64,000 bases of DNA from Rhodosorus marinus (Eukaryota > Rhodophyta > Stylonematophyceae > Stylonematales > Stylonemataceae), in the NCBI GenBank assembly GCA_029953675.1, contig JAMWBK010000004.1:2356001-2420000 (forward strand), in the 5' to 3' direction. The position numbers were made by a program, and so were the translations under genes. The notes below the pieces were generated by a model. The model had not been told where the DNA came from. It did not search any database and was given only the letters and a program-made list of their open reading frames with translations. Shown in pieces: positions 34,001 to 43,288 of the stretch. Each line of letters opens with the position of its first letter. Position 1 is the first letter of the stretch.

Positions 34001-35106
34001 CAATATCCCAGGTACGCAGAATGCCAGAAAGCTTCAATCGTTGGACCTGCAGCATTCTGGTGATTAGATCCCCCTCAGGAGGTATGCTATAGCGTTTGCT
34101 GACATCTGTCAATTCTTTGCAGATGCGGCTGCAACGGAGACCCTGACAAAGGATCTGAAGAAGTCATTGCAGACGGACTTGTCGAAAGGGTTATCGTCAG
34201 GGTTTGAAGATGCCGTGAGCTCGGAATCTCTCCAGAAGAACTTTGCAGATCTACTCGTTGAGAGCAAACTAGGAACAAGTTTCAAAGACGCAAGTTCTGT
34301 GATGTCAAGACAAGTCGCGGGCGCGATTGGGAACGGCTTATCCGATGGAATCTCGGAGAAGCTTGTTGCTTCCCTACGTGAGATGAAACTGATCTCTACT
34401 GATGCCGTAAAAACCGTGAACGAGCTGCAGGCAACGGTATGTTCGCGAAATTGCTTTGAGAGGAGAATCGGATCTAATGGTTCTGTTGTTTCTCAACCTC
34501 TCACAAAAGATACAAGCTGCTACTTTGGATGCAGCGAAGGTGGATGGAGGAACAACCAGGAGGTCGTTTGAGGCCGAGATAGAGGCAGCGCTTTCTGAGA
34601 ATTTGGAGGGGGTCGCTCTGATTGCGGCAATGGAGGCACCCTCGCTTTCACTACTTACAAACTTAGTACAGAGGATCAGCTCCAAGAGGAACCAAGCACT
34701 TGAAGAGCTTAGTCAGGGAGACCTGTTGCGTTTCACTTCGAAGCTGACCGATATTGTCTATTCTGCAGCTAGCAATCAACCCGAATCTTCTTCGAGTAAG
34801 CATTCTTTTGATCCGCCAGAGCAGCCTTTTCTTGACAGTACTGATTGCTCGTGGTGATTCGCTTTGAAATCTTTCGCAGGCCTTGAGCAAGGAGAAGTTG
34901 ATGTAAACGAGATCCTCGACTGGTTGAGCGATACTATTTTACTCATAGAACCTGAGGCCGATGAGATTAAGGATAACGCGAAGTCTGTGCTTACTGATAC
35001 GCTGTCGCAGTTGCAGGCTGTTAAGGCCTCGTTTGACAAAGCTGAGGACACAGCGAAGGCGAACACGGTAAAACTGCTTGTGCGGGTTGTCAGATCACTT
35101 GTCTAG
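31020..35106 (+). CDS. EDC4/Varicose-like mRNA decapping scaffold, 933 aa, 14 exons
   Basis: Exons: 31020-31313, 31414-31508, 31607-31736, 31810-31904, 32037-32220, 32297-32593, 32696-32847, 32951-33080, 33239-33414, 33504-33792, 33879-34011, 34123-34436, 34510-34795 and 34880-35106; all phases agree. The N-terminus is acidic (LGSEDEEEQESQQE). Exons 2-8 form a WD40-like propeller: IAANSRIVTYSVKS, LLKGHGGSVSDLELL, DGSVYLWWIHERS, LSNGVIELWDVEQ, DLIVWCVHAEKVQ. A low-complexity Ser/Glu/Pro linker follows, then a long helical region (LMRETMKLTMAGVSRTVAEK; ATMRGIIDNFVEEAVQQHLK) and an alpha-helical C-terminal domain as in EDC4. The family bridges DCP1 and DCP2 in cytoplasmic P-bodies to remove the mRNA cap. 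It is shorter than human (~1400) or plant (~1340) proteins, mainly in the linker. The first donor (after residue 98) could be three bases later. Confidence 0.85.
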
Positions 35107-37067
35107 GCTTGTGCATGACTGTGTTGAAGAATCGCCTCACTCCATCGAGAAGCTACACGTGCACTATTTACTGGGCGGAGTACCTCAAATCTTTGTCGAC
35201 ATCAGGCTCGCTTTTTGATAAGCCTTTCCGGAGGCGTGTTTATGGTAGCTCAGGAGTGCCTGGATCGAGCTTGCAGACGAAGACTGTAGAATTCGGAGCT
35301 GATGAGCTGCACGACTTTTCACAAAGTTGCAGAAAGGGAAAGTACCAAACGCAGGTGTTGCTTTCCAATGCACGGGAGCTTTCCATCCAACCCGTTCTGA
35401 ATGCATACTGTCAGATGTTTCACATCTCCCGTTGAAACTCAGCAGTCGTGGCTGTCTGCTTGCCTGCATGTATCTGTTTTAACCCGTTCAGAGTTTTTCA
35501 TAGCGATGGGGACTGTGCTGAACTTCGGAAGGAGCGACGAGTGCGGTCTGACTAAGAAAGGCTGTCCGCGGTGGGCCAAGAAGGGAAGAGCTCCCGAACC
35601 TTCTCCAAGAGTAAAAAAAACAGTCACGGTTGGAGTAACGCTTGGAGCAAACCCTTAGTTGCCATGTGCCTTGATCTCCGCCATGCTGTGGGTTGGTAGT
35701 TACAACCGTTGTACATAGACAAAGTTGAAAGCTAGAATCCAAGAATATCTCCTGGAGGGGGACACTGAAACATACCGCCTCAAGCATTACGAAACAGTCT
35801 TCGTCGCTCGTTTCAAACGTCGTCGGCTACCCAACAGTACATCCCAGTACTTTCCTCAACCACGAACAACCACAAATCAAGCATTTTGATGCTGTTTGGA
35901 AGGTTTAGCCGATTTCTGTACTGACTAGACGGATTTTGAGGTCCACCCGCTGTCACGCAATGGCTCGACCCGATAGACAAAACTCAACACAAATTAAATC
36001 AAAAGATTAAAAATGTTTCACCAATCCTAATGCGAAGTCATGAACAAATTCCGAAAGCAATGAAAAAAGCAGGAAAAATGGCGTGCGCGGAGGAAAAATT
36101 TCGGAAGAAAGAAAACTAAGAATATGCGGGAAAATGAAGTAAAAAAGGGGAAAATTGCAAGAGGATCACGTGGAACAAAGAATAAGCCATTGGAAATAAA
36201 TCAATTTTCAAAGATTTTCATTGGCGGAATTTCGATACGAACCAATCAAAGATCGAGAAATATTATTTCACGAATAGCAACTCTCACACCGTCTACATCT
36301 TAAGAGGCCAATGTTCTCAGTTCGGGGCCAACGAAAAAGAGAAATATTCAAAAGGAACATTTGGGCTCTCTCTCCCTACAAAGCAAAAAAAAAATTCCAC
36401 AGACTCAGCAAAGCCCCTCCCAAAAAAGGATGGACGTGCGAACACTACTAGAAATTACCATATTTTAAAATTATGTACCTCAAGAAAGAGTACTCTACAT
36501 TCATTTAGAAAAAACGTTTCTTTTAAAAAGTACATCTATGCATTATATTTAGGACTTTCGCCCCCAGGAACAATCATAATTAACGACGCAATCGATAAAG
36601 CTATTGAACAGCCAATCAAAACTGACTAAAGCTGACCAGTTTACCGTATCTATGAATAGATAATAATTCTACGAGTATTATTGAAAATATTTCGGTAACC
36701 GAAATCAACTTACTTAAATAAAAGAATAAAAATATACCAGTATCTTATTTTATACTTAAAATAAGATAATTTTTGGCCAATGATCTATTCCCTCAAGTAT
36801 TTTGTTTTTGTTTTTAATAAATTTATTGGCATGATGGCATTTATTTGCAGATATCATGCTACTCCAGTAGCGGAATCGTCACCTGGCAATTAGGGGTAAT
36901 GGTATTTATACAGGATGGCGGGGATGCATGGGGAAGGGATTAGACACTGCCACGCACTGTGAACGTTGGAGTCGATGTTGGGAGGTTACGTGTTTTTGAT
37001 TTTGGTTCGTGTGGAGACCGCGGTAGGTTTTAGTTTTGTTTTGTTTTAATTTGGGGAGGGGTGAGAG
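35107..37067. other. long intergenic region, largely AT-rich
   Basis: 35107-35900 shows only short frames. About 35980-36880 is strongly A+T-rich with A- and T-runs and no gene. From about 36950 the plus strand turns G-rich, the leader of the AOX gene. Confidence 0.6.
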
Positions 37068-38357
37068 ATGAATCGGATAGGCTCGTTGGCGAGGGCGCTG
37101 GGGGGGTCTTCGACAGGCTCTCGGGGCCTGTTGAACCAGCTTCGAGCTGGTTCGTCGGGAGGTCTCTTGGGCGCGAGACAGAGGAATGTTTTGATGCACG
37201 AGCGAACGTTCTTCCTTTCTGGTTGGAGGAAGGCTAATGCGACTGCAAGTGCGTCCCAGTCCTCTGAGAACAGGAACGACTATGACTGGGTTTCGCCAGA
37301 GGCGCAAGTTCTGATAGCCAAGGCGTACGCGAGGCACAAGCAGCTGGCAGACTCTGGAAAAGCATTTCCTCCTGGTCTGTCCGTGGATGACATGGAGAAG
37401 GGACTATCTGAGCCAATCCATTTCGAGCCCCAGACTATTATGGACAGTATCGCGTACAATGTCATGCGGTTTCTGCGAAGGTTTACCCACGCCTTCTTCC
37501 GAAAGGTATTGAAAGTGCTCCCTTAACGAGATTGTGCTCTGAATGCATCATGCTGATAGTGTTGATATTACGTCCAAACACTAGAAATACGATCACCACG
37601 CTGTTGTATTGGAAACTGTAGCTGCAGTGCCTGGAATCGTCGCGGCTATGCATCGTCATCTTCGCTCCCTCAGAAGAATGGAGCGTGATCATGGGTGGAT
37701 TAATCCACTCCTTGAAGAAGCAGAGAATGAAAGAATGCATCTCCTGATCTGGATGCAAGTTACTAAGCCAAGCATGTTGGAGCGAGGCCTGGTCATGGTC
37801 GCGCAGGGCGCATACGTCGTGTTCTATATGGGCCTGTACTTGATATCCCCTAGCGCATCGCACAGGCTCGTGGGTTATCTCGAAGAGGAGGCACACTTGG
37901 CCTACTCAGATTACTTAAGGGCCCTGGACGCTAAGGAAATCGAGAACCGACCTGCTCCTCAGATTGCCAAAGAGTACTACCATCTCCCTGACAACGCGAC
38001 CATCAGGGATGTCGTATTGCACGTTCGTGCAGACGAGTGCATGCATCGGGATTTCAACCACATGCTCTCTAACAAGTATAAGTAAGCCATGAATTGCGAG
38101 CACATGGCCCTCACCACCCCGCAATTCCTCTTAACCCTTGCCGTCTTCACTTTGCTTTTTCCAGGAACAAGGACTTGAACTCGCGGCCTGCGTTCATCGG
38201 CGGCGACTTTCGAGCAGAAGAACCGGAGACTATGGCCAGAGAGGGTATAATGACGGACCCTTACGACGAAACGACTCCCAAAAGCACGGAATCAGAACCG
38301 GCAACATCTCGGAGCTCCACGAAAGCCACGAAATCTACGAAAGCCGGGGAAAGCTGA
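37068..38357 (+). CDS. AOX: mitochondrial alternative oxidase, 375 aa
   Basis: Exons 37068-37505, 37585-38081 and 38165-38357. The N-terminus is Arg/Ser/Gly-rich (MNRIGSLARALGGSSTGSRG), a mitochondrial presequence. All di-iron motifs are present: LETVAAVPG (Glu156), NERMHLL (Glu195, His198), LEEEAHLAY, and RADECMHRDFNH near the end of the core. AOX oxidises ubiquinol and reduces O2 to water on the matrix side of the inner membrane, bypassing complexes III and IV; the Rieske gene of complex III lies 20 kb upstream. The only Cys in the whole protein is that in RADEC, so the regulatory Cys pair of plant AOX is absent. The C-terminus has an added Lys/Ser/Thr-rich tail of about 25 residues, not part of the usual family end. 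Confidence 0.95.
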
Positions 38358-39051
38358 TTTTGAGGAAGCGTAGAAAGCAATTCTTGACCTACATGCGGGG
38401 TCAGTAGCCCCCATTTCACGCACGCTTCCGGGCTTAGTATCGTTTATTGGCTGAGGAATAGCTCTAAGCCCTATCTATCTACTTCAAAAAAACTAGTATT
38501 CTTGATTCTTGCAGCGTAAAGACAACTTCGATATCGAAAACCTGTGTGCTGAAGCCACCCTTCAAAGCCTTGCGCGCTTTACCAGAAAATGTACAGAGTA
38601 GGATACTCAAGCCACGGGGAGAAGGGAGATTGCCAAAATCTGAACAGATGAAAGACACATACAAGAGCAGAGCACCTCGAACGAAAGCTAAAGTCTTCAT
38701 CCAAACTCCTCAGAAGGAAAGAACAGATCATCTACTGACCCGACGGGGCGATGGCTCTCGTGGTTGGGTGTTGACTTGTGCTTTCAGGTTCCGGTACAGT
38801 CAGGTGCATGCAATCTAAACTCCTCGGAAAGCTACCATACCCTTTTATGGAAGGAAGTCCGAACCACTCCCATCAGTAAAACCACCACCGACCCCAACAG
38901 GGACGTGGCGTAACTTTCGTGAACCCAAATTTCAGTAGCCATTGTCGAGGGCTGGCATCAAGTGATGGTACGGAATGGGGGTGTAGGGTTTCCAAATCTT
39001 TGTTTTGAAATGGAATAGGTTGGAAAGATATCCGTCTAGATCCTAGGTTCA
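38358..39051. other. intergenic region
   Basis: No clear gene. A plus-strand frame at 38546-38818 is basic but has no domain and could be noise. Confidence 0.5.
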
Positions 39052-39423
39052 ATGTTTAGGTGCTTTCGTTCTTCTGGAAACGATGGTGAGAATGCGACAA
39101 GCGAAGATGAGGATAGGATTCTGACAAAATTTTCCCTACTGCAACCAATCGAGAAGAGCGTATTTGTTCGTGGCTCTTGGGACGACTTCCGGGGAAGGAC
39201 AGCAATGAAGTCGAGGTCATCCAAGGATTTGAGGTCAGTGTATGAGGTAGAAATACCCTTGAAACCTGGGAAATACTTGTTCCGGTACTACGTGGACGGA
39301 AAGTCCTGCCTAGCGAAACTGAAACCTGTGGAAACGTACAACGGTGAAAACTACAGCGTACTCCACGTCCTGGAGAACGCGCTCAACTGTGGCTCATCAA
39401 GATCGCACGAAACCAGAAGTTAA
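39052..39423 (+). CDS. stand-alone CBM48/AMPK-beta-type glycogen-binding domain protein, 123 aa
   Basis: Single exon. Residues about 30-110 form one AMPK1-CBM/CBM48 domain: PIEKSVFVRGSWDDF, then VYEVEIPLKPGKYLFRYYVD, with Trp in GSWDDF and the conserved KY-x-FRYYVDG strand. Such domains bind starch or glycogen chains. Red algae store floridean starch in the cytosol, so an alpha-glucan ligand is likely. The rest is a short acidic N-terminus (NDGENATSEDEDRI) with no transit peptide, and a short tail. There is no kinase-interacting or phosphatase domain as in AMPK beta or laforin-like proteins, so it may be a small adaptor; a missing extra exon cannot be excluded. Confidence 0.75.
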   Translation: MFRCFRSSGNDGENATSEDEDRILTKFSLLQPIEKSVFVRGSWDDFRGRTAMKSRSSKDLRSVYEVEIPLKPGKYLFRYYVDGKSCLAKLKPVETYNGENYSVLHVLENALNCGSSRSHETRS

Positions 39424-40414
39424 ACTTCGCTAGAGAGACACCTGATAAAACCAAAAAGAAACATCGACTAACAGACTACGAAAACCAACCACGCACATGG
39501 CCAGTTGAAAACCATATCCAAAAGTGTTCGGTCAGGATAAACCAAAACACTCAGAAGATGAAAAAAAAGGGTTTGCGTATCTAGACAAGATTCTAATAAA
39601 CCTATAACTTGCTAGCCTCTATCGAAAGCTCTGAATCTGACCAGAGTACCTTCCTCAAGCTATCCCAAGGTCAAACCCTGCCTGCCACTCCAGCCCATTT
39701 CTCCAACAAAAACTCTCAACAAAGTCTCCCACATCTTCAAATTTCACAAATTTCTAAATCGATTTTTACAAGATCCGACCGTTCAGCAACCTTTTTTTTT
39801 TTTAGCTTCCGAACCCAACAAATCCTATTTTACAAAATAATAATATCACTCAATCACTACATCACGTATATATAATATAAAAAAGATGATACTGTGCTCT
39901 CTATTATATAATTCTGATAATCAATATAAATAAAAATTATTTATGTAAATAAAAGAGTTGCTATCAATATATAACCAATTGTTGTTCTAGGACTCTTTTA
40001 TTTTGTAAATTACATTCTATTGTATTCAAATATTAATATTTTAGACCGTGCTTGATTTTGTATTTTTATATGAAGAAAAACATGTCATGTTTGGATTGAT
40101 TCAATCAATAATAGAGATACACGATCTCCACGGCCATCGCTCTGTGGGCTATGGTCGTGGACCGGTTGGATCGATCGAGTTTGTACTGCTTTGTAGGGGA
40201 GGTATCGAGTTGGGACTGCTCTATGTTGGAGAGGGAAGGATTGGAGTTGGGACTTGCGCGTTGTCTTTCTCTCTCTCTCTCTCTTTCCTTATTTTTCTTG
40301 TGTTGATTTTTTGAGGTAACCTGAAAAAACTGAGTGGGTTTCGGTTTTGGTCTGAAGTCTGGGGTAGTTGTTTTGGAAACAGGAATATTGCGTTTTTAGA
40401 GTGGGATTGGTGTG
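39424..40414. other. intergenic region, AT-rich then G+T-rich
   Basis: About 39780-40050 is strongly AT-rich with TATATA words. About 40120-40400 is the G+T-rich leader of the next gene, including a CT-repeat near 40269-40285. No gene. Confidence 0.6.
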
Positions 40415-41940
40415 ATGGAATCGATGATGTTGGGATTCGTGGGCTCTGGGTTTCTTGGCCAGAGCGTTGTTAGCCGTGTACAGGTTTCTTCCCGGAAGGA
40501 TGCTCGTAGAAATGTTAGGGTGACTCCTCGTATGGATGCTGAGTACAGGACTGGGGTGAAGCGGAACGAGAATTTTTCCAAGCTTCAGGCTGGATATCTC
40601 TTTCCGGAAATAGCTAGACGAAGGAATGCCTATATTGAGGAGAATCCAGATAAGGACATCATCTCCCTCGGAATTGGGGATACGACTTTGCCTATTCCGG
40701 ATCACATCCGATCTGGCCTGCAGGCCGGAGCCAGCAAGCTAGGCACCAAGGAGGGATACTCTGGGTACGGTGCCGAGCAAGGCAGCGCAGGTCTACGGGA
40801 TAAAATCGCCTCAAATATTTACAGTGATCGTGTCAAGCCCGAAGAAGTGTTTGTGAGTGATGGCGCGAAGTGCGATATTGCCCGTTTGCAGATGATGTTT
40901 GGACCCGGGACGACCAGTGCCGTGCAGGATCCGTCCTATCCCGTCTACGTTGACACATCTGTCATGCAAGGTCAGACGCAGCTCTTCAACGAAGGGACTT
41001 CCCAGTTCGACGGAATCACGTACATGCGCTGCGACGCGTCCAATGGCTTCTTTCCGGACCTCGAAAACACACAAAGGACGGACGTCATCTTCTTCTGCTC
41101 CCCAAACAATCCGACTGGAGCTGCAGCTTCCAAGTCCCAACTCGAGGAGCTCGTCAGCTTTGCAAAGAAGAATGGGAGCATCATCGTCTATGACGCAGCC
41201 TATGCACCATTTGTGAGGAGCTCAGATGTGCCGAAGAGCATCCTTGAAATCGAAGGAGCACGCGAGGTCGCAATTGAGTGCAATTCGTTCTCCAAGTATG
41301 CCGGCTTCACAGGCGTTCGACTGGTGAGCACTCGTCCATATTCTCTGCAAGCTTCGTGCTCTCCTTCCTGCTGCCCGGAGGTCTTACCCGTTTCTTTGAT
41401 CGCTCGGTAGGGTTGGGTAGTTGTTCCCAATGAGCTGAAGTATTCAGATGGAACCAAAGTGCGCGCAGACTTCAACAGAGTGATGACAACTTGCTTCAAC
41501 GGAGCATCTAATATTGCTCAGAGTGGAGGACTGGCGTGTCTAGACAAGGAGGGATTGGATGAGATCGAGGGACTTATAGACTACTATATGAAGAACGCGG
41601 CATTGCTGAGAACGACAATGATCGACCTCGGGTTTGATGTTTATGGCGGTACCGATGCTCCGTACGTATGGGTCAGCTTCCCAGGAAGAAGCTCCTGGGA
41701 CGTCTTCAGCGAGATCCTGGAGAAGACGCAGGTGGTGACAATCCCGGGTGCCGGTCAGTATTCTTTTGCCTGCAGAATCGCACTCCCTGTAAATGGCTTT
41801 CCTAGAGCTGAGTAACTGTGTTCGCTGTTGAACTTCTAGGTTTTGGCCCAGGCGGCGATGGGTTCATCCGCATGAGTGCCTTCGCGTCGAAGGAATCCTG
41901 CGAGGAGGCCTGCGAAAGGTTCAGGAAGATGTATGGTTGA
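40415..41940 (+). CDS. DAPL: plastid LL-diaminopimelate aminotransferase, 450 aa
   Basis: Exons 40415-41323, 41411-41753 and 41840-41940. The first ~45 residues ([15 protein letters not shown]) look like a red-algal plastid leader. The aminotransferase core begins [20 protein letters not shown] and keeps family signatures [42 protein letters not shown] and [16 protein letters not shown], in which Lys of SFSK binds pyridoxal phosphate. The C-terminus [17 protein letters not shown] carries the Arg that holds the substrate carboxylate. The enzyme converts tetrahydrodipicolinate plus glutamate to LL-2,6-diaminopimelate in lysine synthesis. The last exon has 33 residues plus the stop and would be lost in a simple open-frame call. 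Its 3' end faces the phycoerythrin gamma gene, 364 bases away (convergent). Confidence 0.95.
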
Positions 41941-42304
41941 ATTGAAATGAAAAGAATGCGAGTAGCCGAGGGCTGGGATGACGCAATGGTGTTGTGCAAT
42001 GAACTGCCTAGAAGAGCCGAAAACGCCTTTTTTTCACAACATGCATGTATCTTGCTTGGGAACATCAGTTGCAAGTCATGCATTTGTCCGCTCGTTAAAA
42101 GACTGCTGACTGCCAAAGCCATATCGAGAAATCCTCTCTGTTTGCCACTTCCACGCATTCCAAAAACTACGGGGAATACATTCAAAAGTGGGGAGACTTG
42201 TAATCAAGTAGAGCCGCAATTGTTTTCTTTCTTTTTATGCAATAACGAAAAGAACCTCGGGAAAAGACGATTATCGGGAGAAAAATGTTTATTCGCGAAG
42301 TCTT
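41941..42304. other. convergent 3' region
   Basis: Shared downstream region of two convergent genes. No extra gene supported; a frame at 41947-42360 runs into the neighbouring coding sequence. Confidence 0.5.
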
Positions 42305-43288
42305 CTATTTACCATAAGCCCCTCCTCGCATCATCGCCGCTACAGCAGGGAAAGTGGTGAACAGCAGCTCCTCATGGTTGCAGTTATGGGCATAAAGCGC
42401 AAGCGCCTGCTTAACCTGTGCACGCCTCGCACCTTGACGCACGGACTCACTCAATTGTGAGGTGCGGAAAGCACTTGCAACTGTCGAAATTCTTAGATGC
42501 TCTGCATGATCCTTGGTTGTGCCGTCCAGGCAGTTAAACCCGTACACACCGTAAGGCACGGCCTTGACCATAAGCTGCTTATTCACACACTCGGCCATGT
42601 AGTTCTCAGAGAGGGTTTCCGGCATCGAATATCTGCTGCAGGCCATAGCTGATTCCGCCTTCTTCATGTTGTAAGCCATCGTCGCAGCTTTGTACTTGGA
42701 GAACTTCAGCTCTTCCGCGTGGCAGCCATTGGCGCTGATCATGGCCTCTTTGCGGTTCTCATAAAGCTCTCGCTTCCTCAAATTCATGGGTTTCTGCTTC
42801 TGCCTGAACTCGTAGGCCAGAGCACGCACGCGGGCGATATCTGCAGCTCCCTTTGTCGTTCCTTCAGTGCACATCGTTGAATAGATTCCGTTCTGCATGG
42901 TCTTGCCCTTGTACGCCTTCGTAATCTTGTCAGCCATGAACAAGTCCTCGGCCCTGGCGGGGAAGTCGATCGGGTCGTACAGGGGTCTTATTTCCGCTGC
43001 GGGCGGAGGGTAAAGATCCGGGTTTGCCATAATGTCGAGAATTCGATCAGTGTCCACCACAAACGGCATGTCCTCCACCGGGACATTGGCCTCCGGGAGA
43101 GCAGTTGCAGTCTCCCCAAGTCGCTCCTTAATCAAGTCTGTGAACTTCTCCTCAAACTGATACCGCCTCTGCCTCTGATTAAGACCCATAACAACCTTGT
43201 TCCTGTCCTCCTTCGCTGACTTGGCGTTGCAAGCAGCTCCCGAGGAGCCCAAAAACAGGCTCTGGCTTGAACCCACAACGAAAGCCAT
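42305..43288 (-). CDS. phycoerythrin gamma subunit (chromophore-bearing linker), 327 aa
   Basis: Single exon. The start at 43288 gives MAFVVGSSQSLFLGSSGA, a plastid leader; an upstream in-frame ATG at 43357 would place odd residues before it. The mature part has two related halves. Half 1 has GIYSTMCTEGTTKG (Cys140) and NGCHAEELKF (Cys189); half 2 has GVYGFNCLDGTTKD (Cys253) and HNCNHEELLF (Cys303). The spacing is 113-114 residues. Two more Cys (217, 234) lie between them. These Cys are candidates for phycoerythrobilin/urobilin attachment, as known for red-algal gamma subunits. The protein sits in the central hole of B/R-phycoerythrin hexamers in phycobilisome rods and both links and absorbs light. 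Nuclear encoding fits red algae. Confidence 0.9.
   Translation of the reverse strand: MAFVVGSSQSLFLGSSGAACNAKSAKEDRNKVVMGLNQRQRRYQFEEKFTDLIKERLGETATALPEANVPVEDMPFVVDTDRILDIMANPDLYPPPAAEIRPLYDPIDFPARAEDLFMADKITKAYKGKTMQNGIYSTMCTEGTTKGAADIARVRALAYEFRQKQKPMNLRKRELYENRKEAMISANGCHAEELKFSKYKAATMAYNMKKAESAMACSRYSMPETLSENYMAECVNKQLMVKAVPYGVYGFNCLDGTTKDHAEHLRISTVASAFRTSQLSESVRQGARRAQVKQALALYAHNCNHEELLFTTFPAVAAMMRGGAYGK

Noticed and set aside
36906-37337. 143-codon minus-strand frame
   Set aside because: Antisense to the AOX presequence and leader; no domain.
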